Assembly: GCF_024748615.1 (NCBI RefSeq)
Contig: NZ_CP087168.1
Span: 1,426,001-1,490,000, forward strand
From: Pseudomonas sp. B21-048
Lineage (GTDB): Bacteria; Pseudomonadota; Gammaproteobacteria; Pseudomonadales; Pseudomonadaceae
Reading direction: 5' to 3'
DNA: 64,000 nt
This document shows, in pieces, positions 1-8,589 of the stretch. The notes beneath the pieces were generated by a model. That model made no database searches, was not told the origin of the DNA, and saw only the letters and a program-made list of their open reading frames with translations. Position numbers and translations under genes: made by a program. Within the stretch, counting starts at the first letter, position 1. Every line of letters starts with the position of its first letter.

Positions 1-15
1 ACAGGCTCAGCAGCG

Positions 16-174
16 TCAGGTACACCAGCTCACGGCGGTGGCAAAGGTATTGGCACCGCCGAAGATCAGGCGAAACAGGTCGCTGGGCCGGGCGTCGCGC
101 TCATGATCCGGGATCTGTTCGACCCCGTTTGTTTCGATGCTGCTAAGGCTTTTTTCTTTGTTGTTGTTATTCAT
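16..174 (-). pseudogene. NCS1-type permease, N-terminal fragment, frame broken
   Basis: An ATG at 174 opens a short minus-strand frame starting MNNNNKEKSLSSIETNGVEQ, continuing with a DHERDARPSDLFRLIFGGAN segment, and stopping at a TGA at 18-16. The charged N-terminus followed by the Asn-containing first membrane segment is typical of the cytosine/purine permease (NCS1) family. In Pseudomonas such a transporter sits next to gbuA. The first membrane helix breaks off after about eight residues (ANTFATAV); the bases beyond read as Arg-Glu-Leu-Val-Tyr-Leu in the next frame and do not resemble the expected helix. I infer a deletion or frameshift that inactivated a permease once co-transcribed with the two genes upstream. 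Only 52 codons are visible and the window edge hides the rest, so a sequencing error remains possible. Confidence 0.5.
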
Positions 175-228
175 GATCTGCTCCGATCATAAAGGCGCGC
201 TCATCGTGCGTGAGCGTCACCTGTTTGG

Positions 229-651
229 CTAAGGGGGTGGCAGCCCTTCCGGCATTGCGGACAAATGTTCGTGGCAGGCCAGCCATAGGCCTTGTTGTTC
301 TTGGCCAGACGTCTGTTTCTTGAAAACAATCGTCTCGCGCTCCTGGCTGAAGTGTTGCTCCCCTTGCATGCGCAGCTCGGTGGCCACGTCATGGATGAAA
401 ATCGCCACGTCACCCTGCAGGCTGACGAAGGCGTTGCTCGAGATGCAGGACAGCACCTCGAAGCCGTCCTCGGCGCGCCAGGTGTCCCATAACGCCTGAT
501 AGGCATCGCGCGACAACAGGGGCTGCTCGAGGGTGTAGAACACGAAGCTGGCATCGACACTGAATGCGCCGAAGTAGGCTTCGCGATCGTTACGGGTAAA
601 GGCCGATACCAGCTCAGCGGCGGCGTTGAGTACCTGATCACGTTCGCTCAT
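229..651 (-). CDS. NTF2/SnoaL-like protein of the gbuA locus
   Basis: A 140-residue protein with the alpha+beta signature of a small NTF2/SnoaL-type fold: an N-terminal helix (residues 4-20), an NDREAYFGAFSVDASFVFYT stretch (about 21-40) and a C-terminal strand-rich half with a Trp and a conserved His. No catalytic residues can be assigned. Its stop lies near the broken permease start and its ATG is 9 bases past the gbuA stop, so the three genes look like one transcript. An equivalent small gene sits between gbuA and a transporter in P. aeruginosa (PA1420 position, from memory). Role unknown; possibly accessory to guanidinobutyrate metabolism. Confidence 0.75.
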   Translation of the reverse strand: MSERDQVLNAAAELVSAFTRNDREAYFGAFSVDASFVFYTLEQPLLSRDAYQALWDTWRAEDGFEVLSCISSNAFVSLQGDVAIFIHDVATELRMQGEQHFSQERETIVFKKQTSGQEQQGLWLACHEHLSAMPEGLPPP

Positions 652-660
652 GACCGATCC

Positions 661-1611
661 TCAGCGATGGACCACGCCCGGCAGTACGCAGAGCATTTCG
701 TACAGCAGGTTGGCGCCCAACAGCGAGGTATTACCGGTGGTGTCGTACGCTGGCGAGACTTCTACCAGATCGCAGCCGACCAGATCGAGGCCTTGGCAGC
801 CGCGCACGATTTCGATCGCCTGAATGGTCGTCAGACCGCCGATTTCCGGGGTACCAGTACCGGGTGCCCAAGCCGGGTCGATACCGTCGATATCGAAACT
901 CAGGTACACCGGACCGCCGCCGACTTTCTCGCGCACTTCGGCCATCAGCGGTGCCAGGGATTTGTGCCAGCATTCTTCAGCCTGTACCACACGGAAGCCT
1001 TGATTGCGGCTCCAGTTGAAGTCATCAGCGGTGTACCCCTGAGCGCGCAGGCCAATTTGCACCACGCGGTCGCAATCCAGAAGGCCTTCTTCTACGGCGC
1101 GACGGAAGGTGGTGCCGTGGGCGATCTTCTCGCCGAACATGTGATCGTTCACATCGGCGTGAGCGTCGATGTGCACCAGGCCGACCTTGCCGTGCTTTTT
1201 ATGAATGGCACGCAGAATCGGCAGGGTGATGGTGTGATCGCCGCCGAGGGTCAAGGGGATCACATCGTGTTCGAGGATATTGTCGTAGGCCTCTTCGATG
1301 ATCCGCACGGCGTCCAGCAGGTTGAAGGTGTTGATCGCGACGTCACCGATGTCGGCAACCGACAGCGAATCGAACGGGGCGGCGCCGGTGGCCATGTTGT
1401 ACGGGCGGATCATCACCGATTCAGCGCGGATTTCACGCGGCCCGAAACGGGTGCCTGGGCGCAGGGAAGTGCCGATGTCCAGCGGGATGCCGATAAAGGC
1501 AGCGTCCAGGCCAGCAGCGGATGGCAAATGGGGGAGTCGCAGCATGGTGGCGATGCCGCCGAAGCGCGGCATTTCGTTGCCGCCCAGTGGTTGGTGAAGA
1601 ATCTTGTCCAC
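661..1611 (-). CDS. gbuA: Guanidinobutyrase (ureohydrolase family)
   Basis: A 316-residue ureohydrolase that hydrolyses 4-guanidinobutyrate to 4-aminobutyrate and urea in the cytoplasm. The binuclear Mn centre is visible: H126 in GGDHT, D149/H151/D153 in DAHAD, and D240/D242 in SFDIDGID. Length matches the agmatinase/guanidinobutyrase group (about 310-320). Assignment to guanidinobutyrase rather than agmatinase rests on context: a small NTF2-like gene and permease remnant downstream and a divergent LysR regulator upstream, the P. aeruginosa gbuA-gbuR order. Substrate choice cannot be read from the sequence alone. Expression is probably induced by the divergent regulator. Confidence 0.85.
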   Translation of the reverse strand: MDKILHQPLGGNEMPRFGGIATMLRLPHLPSAAGLDAAFIGIPLDIGTSLRPGTRFGPREIRAESVMIRPYNMATGAAPFDSLSVADIGDVAINTFNLLDAVRIIEEAYDNILEHDVIPLTLGGDHTITLPILRAIHKKHGKVGLVHIDAHADVNDHMFGEKIAHGTTFRRAVEEGLLDCDRVVQIGLRAQGYTADDFNWSRNQGFRVVQAEECWHKSLAPLMAEVREKVGGGPVYLSFDIDGIDPAWAPGTGTPEIGGLTTIQAIEIVRGCQGLDLVGCDLVEVSPAYDTTGNTSLLGANLLYEMLCVLPGVVHR

Positions 1612-1783
1612 GGGTAAGGCCTCATCGTCGTTGTTTTATTTATGTCGGTTTCGCTCGGGGAGAGACGGGCACCGTTGTGGGCCGATTCTGCGAAATGCAG
1701 TGACCGGGAAGAATCGCTACGGGCAAATACTTAGTTCAGATTTTTCTAAACTAATGGCGGCGACGGCGATAGACTCTTACGCG

Positions 1784-1900
1784 TGATCGTTCCCACGCTC
1801 TGCGTGGGAATGCATCCACGGACGCTCCGCGTCCAGCTGTTTCCTGCATGTGACGCAGAGCGTCACGGGCTGCATTCCCACGCAGAGCGTGGGAATGATC
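1784..1900. repeat. REPIN (paired REP palindromes), gbuA-gbuR intergenic
   Basis: Two oppositely oriented copies of a palindrome containing GATCGTTCCCACGC...GCGTGGGAATG flank two smaller hairpins (GGACGCTCCGCGTCC and TGACGCAGAGCGTCA). The outer arms pair over about 29 bases. This is the REP-doublet (REPIN) layout typical of Pseudomonas, mobilised by a RAYT transposase encoded elsewhere. The 308-base gbuA-gbuR gap is otherwise plain; the divergent promoters must lie on either side of the repeat, with AT-rich sequence at 1715-1755. Confidence 0.9.
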
Positions 1901-1919
1901 TAGGTGCTTGGAGCCCCCC

Positions 1920-2813
1920 ATGGCCAATGCTTTACCCGACCTGAAACTATTGCGCATCTTCGTCAGCGTGGTCCGCCATCAGGGGTTCGCCAATGCCCAG
2001 CACGAGCTCAACCTCTCGACCTCGGCCATCAGCACTTACATGAGTCAGCTCGAAGCGGCCCTGGGCCTGGTGCTTTGCCATCGCGGTCGCGGGGGTTTCA
2101 GCCTGACCAGCAAGGGCGAGCTGTTCCATCAGGAAACCCTGCGTCTATTGGCGGAACTCGAAGGTTTCGAACAATACGCCGCTGCCCTCAAAGGCGAGTT
2201 GCGCGGTACTTTGAACCTGGGTGTGATTGACTCCACTGTCAGCGACAAGGCGTTGCCGTTCGCCGAAGCCATCGGTGCCTACAGTCAGGAGCATCCAGCG
2301 GTGCATTTGCATCTGTCGGTGATGAGCCCCTACGAACTGCAACTCGGTGTGCAGGACAACCGTCTCGACCTGGCCATTGGTGCCTTTTCCACGCGCATGA
2401 GCGGTCTGGTCTACATGCCGCTGTACCGCGAGCAGCACTGGCTGTATTGCAGCAGTCGCCATCCGCTGTTCACCGAGCGGCGCATTCCCGAGCAAGTCAT
2501 CACCCAACAGCGCATGGTCGGTCGCGGCTATTGGAGCCAGGCCGAACTGGCTCGCCACGGTTTCAAACACAGCGCGGCGACGGTGGAAAGTATGGAGGCC
2601 CAGCTGATTCTGGTGCTGTCCGGCGCCTACATCGGTTACCTGCCGGAGCACTACGCCCAGGCTTGGGCCGACAAAGGGGATTTGCGCGTCCTGCTGCCGG
2701 CGACGTTCGGTTATCAGGCACCGTTCTCGATGATCGTGCGCCGTGGCCGCAGCCGCGAACCGCTGATCCAGACCTTCCGCGACCTGCTCAAAGCGCAGCT
2801 CAATCAGGCTTAA
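1920..2813 (+). CDS. gbuR: LysR-type regulator, probable GbuR
   Basis: A 297-residue LysR-type activator with an N-terminal winged helix-turn-helix (residues about 6-65, with LNLSTSAISTYMSQLEAALG as recognition region) and a C-terminal periplasmic-binding-protein-like inducer domain. I start at ATG 1920 because a GGAG lies 7 bases upstream; a longer reading would need a TTG at 1908 inside that ribosome-binding site. It is divergent from gbuA, the usual LysR geometry, so it most likely controls the guanidinobutyrate genes in response to 4-guanidinobutyrate. Confidence 0.85.
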   Translation: MANALPDLKLLRIFVSVVRHQGFANAQHELNLSTSAISTYMSQLEAALGLVLCHRGRGGFSLTSKGELFHQETLRLLAELEGFEQYAAALKGELRGTLNLGVIDSTVSDKALPFAEAIGAYSQEHPAVHLHLSVMSPYELQLGVQDNRLDLAIGAFSTRMSGLVYMPLYREQHWLYCSSRHPLFTERRIPEQVITQQRMVGRGYWSQAELARHGFKHSAATVESMEAQLILVLSGAYIGYLPEHYAQAWADKGDLRVLLPATFGYQAPFSMIVRRGRSREPLIQTFRDLLKAQLNQA

Positions 2814-2817
2814 GACG

Positions 2818-3411
2818 ATGTCCAGAATCCAGTGCCCACGCTGTCTACGCCCGCAAATCCATTGCCTGTGCCCGCTGATCCCGAGCCTCGACAGTCGCAC
2901 TCGGGTGTTGCTGCTTCAGCATCCAAGCGAAGTGAACCACGCGCTGAACACCGCGCGATTGGCTGCGCTGGGGTTGAAGAATGCCGAGTTGATTGTGGGC
3001 GAGGTGTTCGAGGATTTGCCGGCGCTGTTGAATCAGCCGGGCTATCAGGCACGGTTGCTGTTTCCCGGCGAGGAGGCGCAGCCGATGCAGGCTTACACCG
3101 CTAATGATGAGCCGCTGCTGCTGGTGGTTCCGGACGGCACCTGGCGTAAAGCGCGCAAAATGCTGCACCTCAATCCGTTGTTGGCGGCGTTGCCCAGAGT
3201 GACCCTGGCCGAGGGAGGGGTATCGCGTTATCGCTTGCGCAAGGCTCCGGGGCCGGGGGCGTTGTCGACGGTGGAGGCGATTGTGCAGGCGTTGCAGATC
3301 CTTGAGTCACCCATCAGTTTTGAGCCGTTGTTGAAGCCATTCGAGGCGTTGATCGAGGGGCAGATTGCGGCGATGGGAGAGGAGACCTATCAGAAAAATC
3401 ACGGGCGATGA
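2818..3411 (+). CDS. DTW-domain tRNA-uridine aminocarboxypropyltransferase
   Basis: A 197-residue DTW-family protein. Members (TapT/TuaA type in E. coli) transfer the 3-amino-3-carboxypropyl group of SAM to uridine 47 of tRNA. Visible signatures are the N-terminal zinc-type cysteines in CPRCLRPQIHCLC (about 6-18), the LLLQHPSE segment, and the DGTW motif (about residues 104-107, G replacing the first variable position of DxTW). The start is 4 bases after the gbuR stop, suggesting read-through transcription, though the functions look unrelated. Its stop codon lies inside the first arm of the next REPIN. Confidence 0.85.
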   Translation: MSRIQCPRCLRPQIHCLCPLIPSLDSRTRVLLLQHPSEVNHALNTARLAALGLKNAELIVGEVFEDLPALLNQPGYQARLLFPGEEAQPMQAYTANDEPLLLVVPDGTWRKARKMLHLNPLLAALPRVTLAEGGVSRYRLRKAPGPGALSTVEAIVQALQILESPISFEPLLKPFEALIEGQIAAMGEETYQKNHGR

Positions 3412-3520
3412 TCGTTCCCATGCTCTGCGTGGGAATGAATCCAGTGACGCTCTGCGTCACATCCGGGAAGGGACGCGGAGCGTCCCGGGCGGCATTCCCA
3501 CGCGGAGCGTGGGAACGATC
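3410..3520. repeat. REPIN overlapping the DTW gene stop codon
   Basis: Same palindrome family as at 1784: GATCGTTCCCATGC on the left and GCGTGGGAACGATC on the right, with TGACGCTCTGCGTCA and GGGACGCGGAGCGTCCC hairpins inside. The first two bases fall within the stop codon of the upstream gene. It fills the gap between convergent genes and may also act as a transcript end. Confidence 0.9.
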
Positions 3521-3537
3521 ACTCCTTCGGAGAATGA

Positions 3538-4917
3538 CTACCGCTCCCGCATCGCCTCGGTCCGGGCTTTCAACACCGGTTTAAGCAAATAATCCAGCAC
3601 CGTTTTCTCCCCGGTAATAATGTCCACCGTCGCCACCATCCCCGGAATGATCAGCAGCGGTTTCACATCCCCGCCCAAGTGATTTTTATCGGTCCTTACC
3701 TGAATCAGATAAAAACTGTTGCCCTTGTCATCGGTGATGGTGTCCGCCCCGATCAGCTCCAGCTTGGCACTCAGCCCCCCGTAAATCGTGTAGTCATAAG
3801 CGCTGAACTTGACCATGGCTTTCTGGCCCGGGTGCAGGAACGCTACGTCTTGAGGGCGGACCTTGGCTTCGATCAGCAGGTTGTCTTCCAGCGGCACGAT
3901 TTCCACCATGTCGTTGCCCGGCTGGACCACGCCGCCGATGGTGTTGACCTTCAGCACTTTGATGATGCCGTGAACCGGCGATACCACGGTGGTGCGCGTC
4001 ACGCGGTCATCGATGGCGATGCTCGTCGCGGTTATTTTCGACAGGTCGGTGCGTTTCTCATTCAGCTCTTTTGCCGCGTCCGAACGGAAGGATTGTTCGG
4101 ACTCATCAATCTTGCTTTTGATCTCATTGATCGCCGATTCCGCCCGGGGAATCGCCAGGGTCGTGGCGTTCAGCGAGCCACGGATTTCCACCGCGCTGCG
4201 TTTGAGCCGCAGGATTTCCACCGGCGAAACCGCCCCGGTGCCCACCAGCGGCGCAGACATGTTCATCTCTTGTTGCAGCAGGGCCAGGCTGGAACTGAAC
4301 TGCCCCTGTTTGGAACGGAATTCCGCCAGCTCCTGGGTTTTCTGTCGAAGTTGTTCGGTCAGCGTACGCTGTTCACTGGCCAGCCGGCGCTGACGTTGTT
4401 CATACAGCGAGCGTTCGTCCTCGGCTACTTGCGGCGCCTTGGCGATCACTTCCGCAGACAGCTTGAACGGCCGACCTTCCGCTTCGGCCGATAGCCGTTC
4501 GACCTGCGCGGTCAGTGCATAGCGGTCCGCTTCGCTTTCACCTTTGTTCGACAGAAATCGCGTGTCATCCAGGCGCAGCAAGGTGTCGCCCTTGTTCACC
4601 ATTTGCCCTTCGCGGACGAAGATCTCGGTGACGATACCGCCCTCCAGATTCTGGATCACCTGCACCTTGCTCGACGGAATCGCCTTGCCTTCGCCCGTGG
4701 TGACTTCCTGCAACACGGCGAATTTGGCCCAGAGCAGCGCGGTGATCAGCAGCGCTGCCGCCAGCCACACGGTGATCCGTGACCAGCGCGGCGAATCCTG
4801 CAACGAGGCGCCGGCGGTTTCCGGCATGAATTCGCTTTCGGCACTTTTGCTGAAGCTGCCGAGGTAGCCCCGTTGCTTCGAATCGGAGAGTGGCGCGTCG
4901 GACGATGAACCAGCCAT
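3538..4917 (-). CDS. Type I secretion membrane fusion protein (LapC/MapC-like, HlyD family)
   Basis: A 459-residue HlyD-type adaptor. A cytoplasmic N-tail (about 1-45) precedes one membrane helix (ITVWLAAALLITALLWAKF, about 46-64), a biotinyl/lipoyl-like half (EGGIVTEIFVREGQMVNKGD), a long coiled coil (about 120-290) and the returning barrel domain. It bridges the inner-membrane ABC exporter and the TolC-like channel. I start at ATG 4917, 6 bases after AGGAG, which itself overlaps the TAG stop of the ABC gene (translational coupling). It is the last gene of the tolC-ABC-hlyD series whose substrate is almost certainly the adjacent adhesin. Confidence 0.93.
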   Translation of the reverse strand: MAGSSSDAPLSDSKQRGYLGSFSKSAESEFMPETAGASLQDSPRWSRITVWLAAALLITALLWAKFAVLQEVTTGEGKAIPSSKVQVIQNLEGGIVTEIFVREGQMVNKGDTLLRLDDTRFLSNKGESEADRYALTAQVERLSAEAEGRPFKLSAEVIAKAPQVAEDERSLYEQRQRRLASEQRTLTEQLRQKTQELAEFRSKQGQFSSSLALLQQEMNMSAPLVGTGAVSPVEILRLKRSAVEIRGSLNATTLAIPRAESAINEIKSKIDESEQSFRSDAAKELNEKRTDLSKITATSIAIDDRVTRTTVVSPVHGIIKVLKVNTIGGVVQPGNDMVEIVPLEDNLLIEAKVRPQDVAFLHPGQKAMVKFSAYDYTIYGGLSAKLELIGADTITDDKGNSFYLIQVRTDKNHLGGDVKPLLIIPGMVATVDIITGEKTVLDYLLKPVLKARTEAMRER

Positions 4918-4926
4918 GGGCAACTC

Positions 4927-7086
4927 CTAAACCGTCGCAGAGCCGACACGGCCCTTGCGCAGTGCATCGATGACCGCTTCTTTCGGGCCGTCGGCGACGA
5001 TCCGCCCGTTGTCCAGTACCACCAGCCGGTCCACCAGGCTGAGCATCGAGGTGCGGTGAGTGACCAACAGCAGGGTTTTGCCCTGAATCCAGCCGTGGAG
5101 TTTTTGCCGCAGGACGTCTTCGCTGCTGTTGTCCATGGCGCTGGTGGGTTCGTCGAGCAACATGATCGGCGGGTCGAGCAACAAGGCCCGCGCCAGCAAC
5201 ACCGCTTGCCGTTGTCCGCCCGACAGCAACTGACCGCGTTCACCCACCGGCCGGTCGAAGCCATGGGGATGTTGGCGAGCCAGTTCGGTGACACCGGTCA
5301 GTTCGGCGACTTCAAGCATCCGGGCATCGCTGATGTAACGCGCGCCGAGGGTCAGGTTGTCGCGCAGGCTGCCGGCCAGCAATGGCAGGTCATGGGCGAC
5401 GTAACCGATCTGGTGGCGCAGGTCGGCGACGTCCAGTTGCCGCAGGTCCAGGCCATCGAGCAGCAACTGGCCTTCTTCCGGTGCATAGAAACCCATCACC
5501 AGCCGCGCCAATGTGCTTTTGCCCGAGCCGCTGCGGCCGATGATGCCGATCCGTTCGCCCGGTTTCATGCTGAAGCTGACGTTGGCCAGGGCCGGAGCAT
5601 TCTGGCCATTGTAGTGGAACGTCACGCCGCTGACGTCGAGTGCGCCTTGCAATTGCGTGCGCTCCAATGGCCGCTGTTTGGCGTCACGTTCTTGCGGCAA
5701 CGACATCAATGCATCGGTACTTTTCATGGTCAGTTGCGCTTGCTGATAACGGGTGATCAGCCCGGCGATTTGCCCCAGCGGCGCGAGCACGCGGCTGCCG
5801 AGCATGTAGGTCGCTACCAGCGCACCAACGCTGAGGTTGCCGGCGATGATGCTGTAGACCCCGGCGACGATGGTCGCCATGCCGGAGAATTGCTGAATGA
5901 ACAGCGTGCCGTTGGTGGCCAGCGCCGAGAGGTTGCGTGCATGGCTGTCGAGGCGGGTGAGGGCGCCGTGGGTGCTTTCCCATTTGTGTTGGCGTTCGCT
6001 TTCGGCGCTGCACGCCTTGAGGGTTTCCAGGCCGCCGAGGGTTTCGATCAGCAGGGCCTGGCGTTCGGCGCCCAGGCTCAGACTCTTCTGCACGGTGTCG
6101 CGCAGACGTGCCTGAATCACCATGGCAAAGATGATCGTGATGGGGAAGGCCAGCAGCGGAATTACCACTAGCCAGCCGCCAAGCAGGCCGATCACGACCA
6201 GCATCAACACCGCGAAGGGCAGGTCGATCAGGCTGGTCAGCGTGACAGCGGTGAGAAACTCCCGCAGGCCCTGAAAATCATGAATGCTCTGGGCAAAACC
6301 ACCGATGGTCGCTGGCCGCGCTTTCATCGCCATGCCGGTGATGCGTTCGAACAAGGTTGCCGAAAGAATCACATCGGTTTTCTTCCCGGCGGTGTCCAGC
6401 AAGTGCGCGCGAACCACCCGCAGCACCAGTTCGAACCCGGTGCCGATCAGCAAGCCGATCGACAGCACCCACAAGGTTGAAGTGGCCTGGTTTGGCACTA
6501 CCCGATCATAGGTTTGCATCACGAACAGCGGCACCATCAGGCCCAGCAGGTTGATCAGAAAACTCGCCAGAATCGCATCGCTGTACAGCCACTTCGACAA
6601 CTTCAACGTGTCGCGAAACCATGCCTCCACTCGGGGCACCAGCGGCGCGCGCAAGTCTTCGAGTTCATGCCGCGGCCGGGCGAACAAGGCTTGGCCGCTG
6701 TAGTTGGCGGCCAGCTCGTCCGTGCTGACCCATTGTTCTCCACCGTCGGCTTCGCTCGGCAGAATCAGTGCCTGACCGTCATCGCCGAAGCGACGCAAGA
6801 TTGCGCAGCGGCCATGGTTGAGGATCAGCATCACCGGCAGGTTGAGCGCAGAAATCTCCCCCAGTTCACGGCGCAACACACGCGCCTGCAAACTGGCCCG
6901 GGCCGCTGCGCGCGGCAACAGGTCCAGGCTCAAGCGTTGGTGTGCCATTGGCAGCCCGGCACTCAGGCTGGCGCGACTGACCGTCGCGCCATGAAGTTTG
7001 CAGAGAATCAACAGACCGTCCAGAAGCGGGTCATCGAAGCTCAGACGCGGATCGACACCCGTGTTGCCGGGTTCCATGCTGGTCAA
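4927..7086 (-). CDS. Type I secretion ABC exporter (LapB/MapB-like)
   Basis: A 719-residue peptidase-like-domain ABC exporter. The N-terminal 130 residues form a degenerate C39-like domain: the region starting DPLLDGLLILCKLHG lacks a recognisable Cys-His pair, as in exporters of RTX proteins. Six membrane helices follow (about 170-420), then the ATPase with Walker A GRSGSGKST, signature LSGGQRQ, Walker B IMLLDEPTSAMD and the switch His in VTHRTS. A TTG at 7086 is chosen as start because AGGAG (7095-7099) sits 8 bases away; the first ATG, at 7077, would be 17 bases away. Both differ by only three residues. Confidence 0.92.
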   Translation of the reverse strand: MTSMEPGNTGVDPRLSFDDPLLDGLLILCKLHGATVSRASLSAGLPMAHQRLSLDLLPRAAARASLQARVLRRELGEISALNLPVMLILNHGRCAILRRFGDDGQALILPSEADGGEQWVSTDELAANYSGQALFARPRHELEDLRAPLVPRVEAWFRDTLKLSKWLYSDAILASFLINLLGLMVPLFVMQTYDRVVPNQATSTLWVLSIGLLIGTGFELVLRVVRAHLLDTAGKKTDVILSATLFERITGMAMKARPATIGGFAQSIHDFQGLREFLTAVTLTSLIDLPFAVLMLVVIGLLGGWLVVIPLLAFPITIIFAMVIQARLRDTVQKSLSLGAERQALLIETLGGLETLKACSAESERQHKWESTHGALTRLDSHARNLSALATNGTLFIQQFSGMATIVAGVYSIIAGNLSVGALVATYMLGSRVLAPLGQIAGLITRYQQAQLTMKSTDALMSLPQERDAKQRPLERTQLQGALDVSGVTFHYNGQNAPALANVSFSMKPGERIGIIGRSGSGKSTLARLVMGFYAPEEGQLLLDGLDLRQLDVADLRHQIGYVAHDLPLLAGSLRDNLTLGARYISDARMLEVAELTGVTELARQHPHGFDRPVGERGQLLSGGQRQAVLLARALLLDPPIMLLDEPTSAMDNSSEDVLRQKLHGWIQGKTLLLVTHRTSMLSLVDRLVVLDNGRIVADGPKEAVIDALRKGRVGSATV

Positions 7087-7140
7087 AATGAGCGCTCCTG
7101 TTGAGCTACGGCAATTGGCATAGATATCTACACATCTCCC

Positions 7141-7225
7141 TGCAGGAGCTGCCGAAGGCTGCGATCTTTTGATCTTGATCTTGAAAAACAAAATCAAAAA
7201 ATCGCAGCCTTCGGCAGCTCCTACA
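7141..7225. repeat. REP-like inverted repeat between exporter genes
   Basis: Arms of about 24 bases (7141-7165 and 7201-7225), sharing the core GAGCTGCCGAAGGCTGCGAT and its complement, are separated by an AT-rich spacer. This is a second REP class common in P. fluorescens. On the minus strand it lies after the tolC-like gene and before the ABC gene, so it would form a large hairpin in an operon mRNA and could lower exporter expression relative to the channel. Confidence 0.8.
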
Positions 7226-7230
7226 CGGGG

Positions 7231-8589
7231 TCATTTCAGTTCAGGCAAACGAGCTTCGTTTTTCACTTCGGTGGAGGCGATCGCATCGGCGGGCAGCACC
7301 ACCCGTTGTTTGCTCAGCAACTGGCCCATGTTCGCCAGCACGCGGTACATCGAAAACTCCTCGGTGTAGCGCACTTCGGTGTAGCGGCGGTTGGCGTTGT
7401 AGAGCTCGTTTTCACTGTCGAGCAAGTCGAGCAGGGTCCGTTGACCAAGGCCGAACTGATCCTGATACGCGGCCCGCACACGGGTGGTGGTTTCGGCGTA
7501 TTCACGGGCGGTCGGGGTTTGTTTCTTGGCGTTGAGCATGGCGTTCCAGGCCAGGTGGATGTTCTCGTTGAGCTGGCGCAGGGCGTTGTTGCGGATGTCC
7601 AGCGCCTGGTTGATCTGGTGCGCATTGGAGGCCAGCCGGGCCTTGTCGCTGCCGCCGCGGAACAGGTTGTAGTTCATCACCACACCCACTCGCCATTCGT
7701 TGTCGTGGCCTTCGTCGCCTTGAATATTGTTATTCGCACCCACCGCCGCTTCAGCGTCAAAACGCGGGTAGAACGGCGACTTGGCGACTTCGTACTGGCT
7801 CTCGGCCGATTGCACATCGGCCTGGGCGGATTTCAGATACGGGTTGTTGTCCACCATGCTCTGCTGGGCTTCCGGCAGGGTGGCGGGCAATTCACCACGG
7901 GTCGATGGCGGCGCTTCGAGTTCATCGGGCATGCGCCCCACGACGCTGTAGAAATTCGTCTCGGCATCGGCCAGATCGACTTCGGCGGTGTCGAGGTTGT
8001 TCTCCGCCAGTGCCCGGCGAGCCGTGGACTGGTCGGCGTCGGCGTTGCTGCCGACCCCACGCTGGGTGCGCAGGCCGATCTGATCGTTGACCCGCATGTG
8101 CGCTTGCAGGTTGTTCTTGGCCAGGGTTACCAGTTCGCGGCGCTTGAGTACTTCGAGGTATACCTCGACGGTGCGCAGGGCCAGATCCTGGGCGGTGCCC
8201 TGAGCGTAATAGGCTCGCGAGTTGGCCACGCCTTTGGTGCGCGCGACTTCGTTGGAGGTGTTGAAACCGTCGAACAGCATCTGCCGCAGGCGCAGTTCCG
8301 ATTGGGTGTAGTTGAGGATTTCGGTGTGGTGATTGCCCTGCGCCCGAGTGGTGGTGTTATCGCTGTAGCCGCGTCCGTAGCCGGCGTTCAAATCCACCGA
8401 TGGATAGAAACCCCCTTTGGCGACTTTAATCTGCTCGTCGGCCGAGAGCCGGGCATCGACCCGCGACGACAGTTCCGGGTGGGTCGCGATGGTGCTCTGG
8501 ATCGCCTCGGTCAATGACATCGCCTGAGCCTGAGAAGTGCAGGCCATGGCCAGCAAAATCGCGCTGCAGAGGGGGGTTAAAACGCGCAT
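7231..8589 (-). CDS. TolC-family outer membrane channel (LapE/MapE-like)
   Basis: A 452-residue outer membrane efflux protein. A signal peptide (MRVLTPLCSAILLAMACTSQ, cleavage near AQA) is followed by two TolC repeats: MSLTEAIQSTIATHPELSSR at the start of the first, long helices, and the second repeat near residue 230. A GGGAGAGG ribosome-binding site precedes the ATG. It is divergent from the adhesin and upstream of the exporter genes. It should supply the outer membrane pore in which the adhesin N-terminal retention module is held. Confidence 0.93.
   Translation of the reverse strand: MRVLTPLCSAILLAMACTSQAQAMSLTEAIQSTIATHPELSSRVDARLSADEQIKVAKGGFYPSVDLNAGYGRGYSDNTTTRAQGNHHTEILNYTQSELRLRQMLFDGFNTSNEVARTKGVANSRAYYAQGTAQDLALRTVEVYLEVLKRRELVTLAKNNLQAHMRVNDQIGLRTQRGVGSNADADQSTARRALAENNLDTAEVDLADAETNFYSVVGRMPDELEAPPSTRGELPATLPEAQQSMVDNNPYLKSAQADVQSAESQYEVAKSPFYPRFDAEAAVGANNNIQGDEGHDNEWRVGVVMNYNLFRGGSDKARLASNAHQINQALDIRNNALRQLNENIHLAWNAMLNAKKQTPTAREYAETTTRVRAAYQDQFGLGQRTLLDLLDSENELYNANRRYTEVRYTEEFSMYRVLANMGQLLSKQRVVLPADAIASTEVKNEARLPELK

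Noticed and set aside
667..1617. 316-codon frame antisense to gbuA
   Set aside because: Exact shadow of gbuA, whose catalytic motifs are unambiguous.
5056..6171. 371-codon frame antisense to the ABC exporter
   Set aside because: Gln/His-rich shadow without domain; the exporter on the other strand has all ATPase motifs.
7141..7225. Considered as a terminator splitting the secretion operon
   Set aside because: No T-run follows on the minus strand, and the sequence matches a dispersed REP class.
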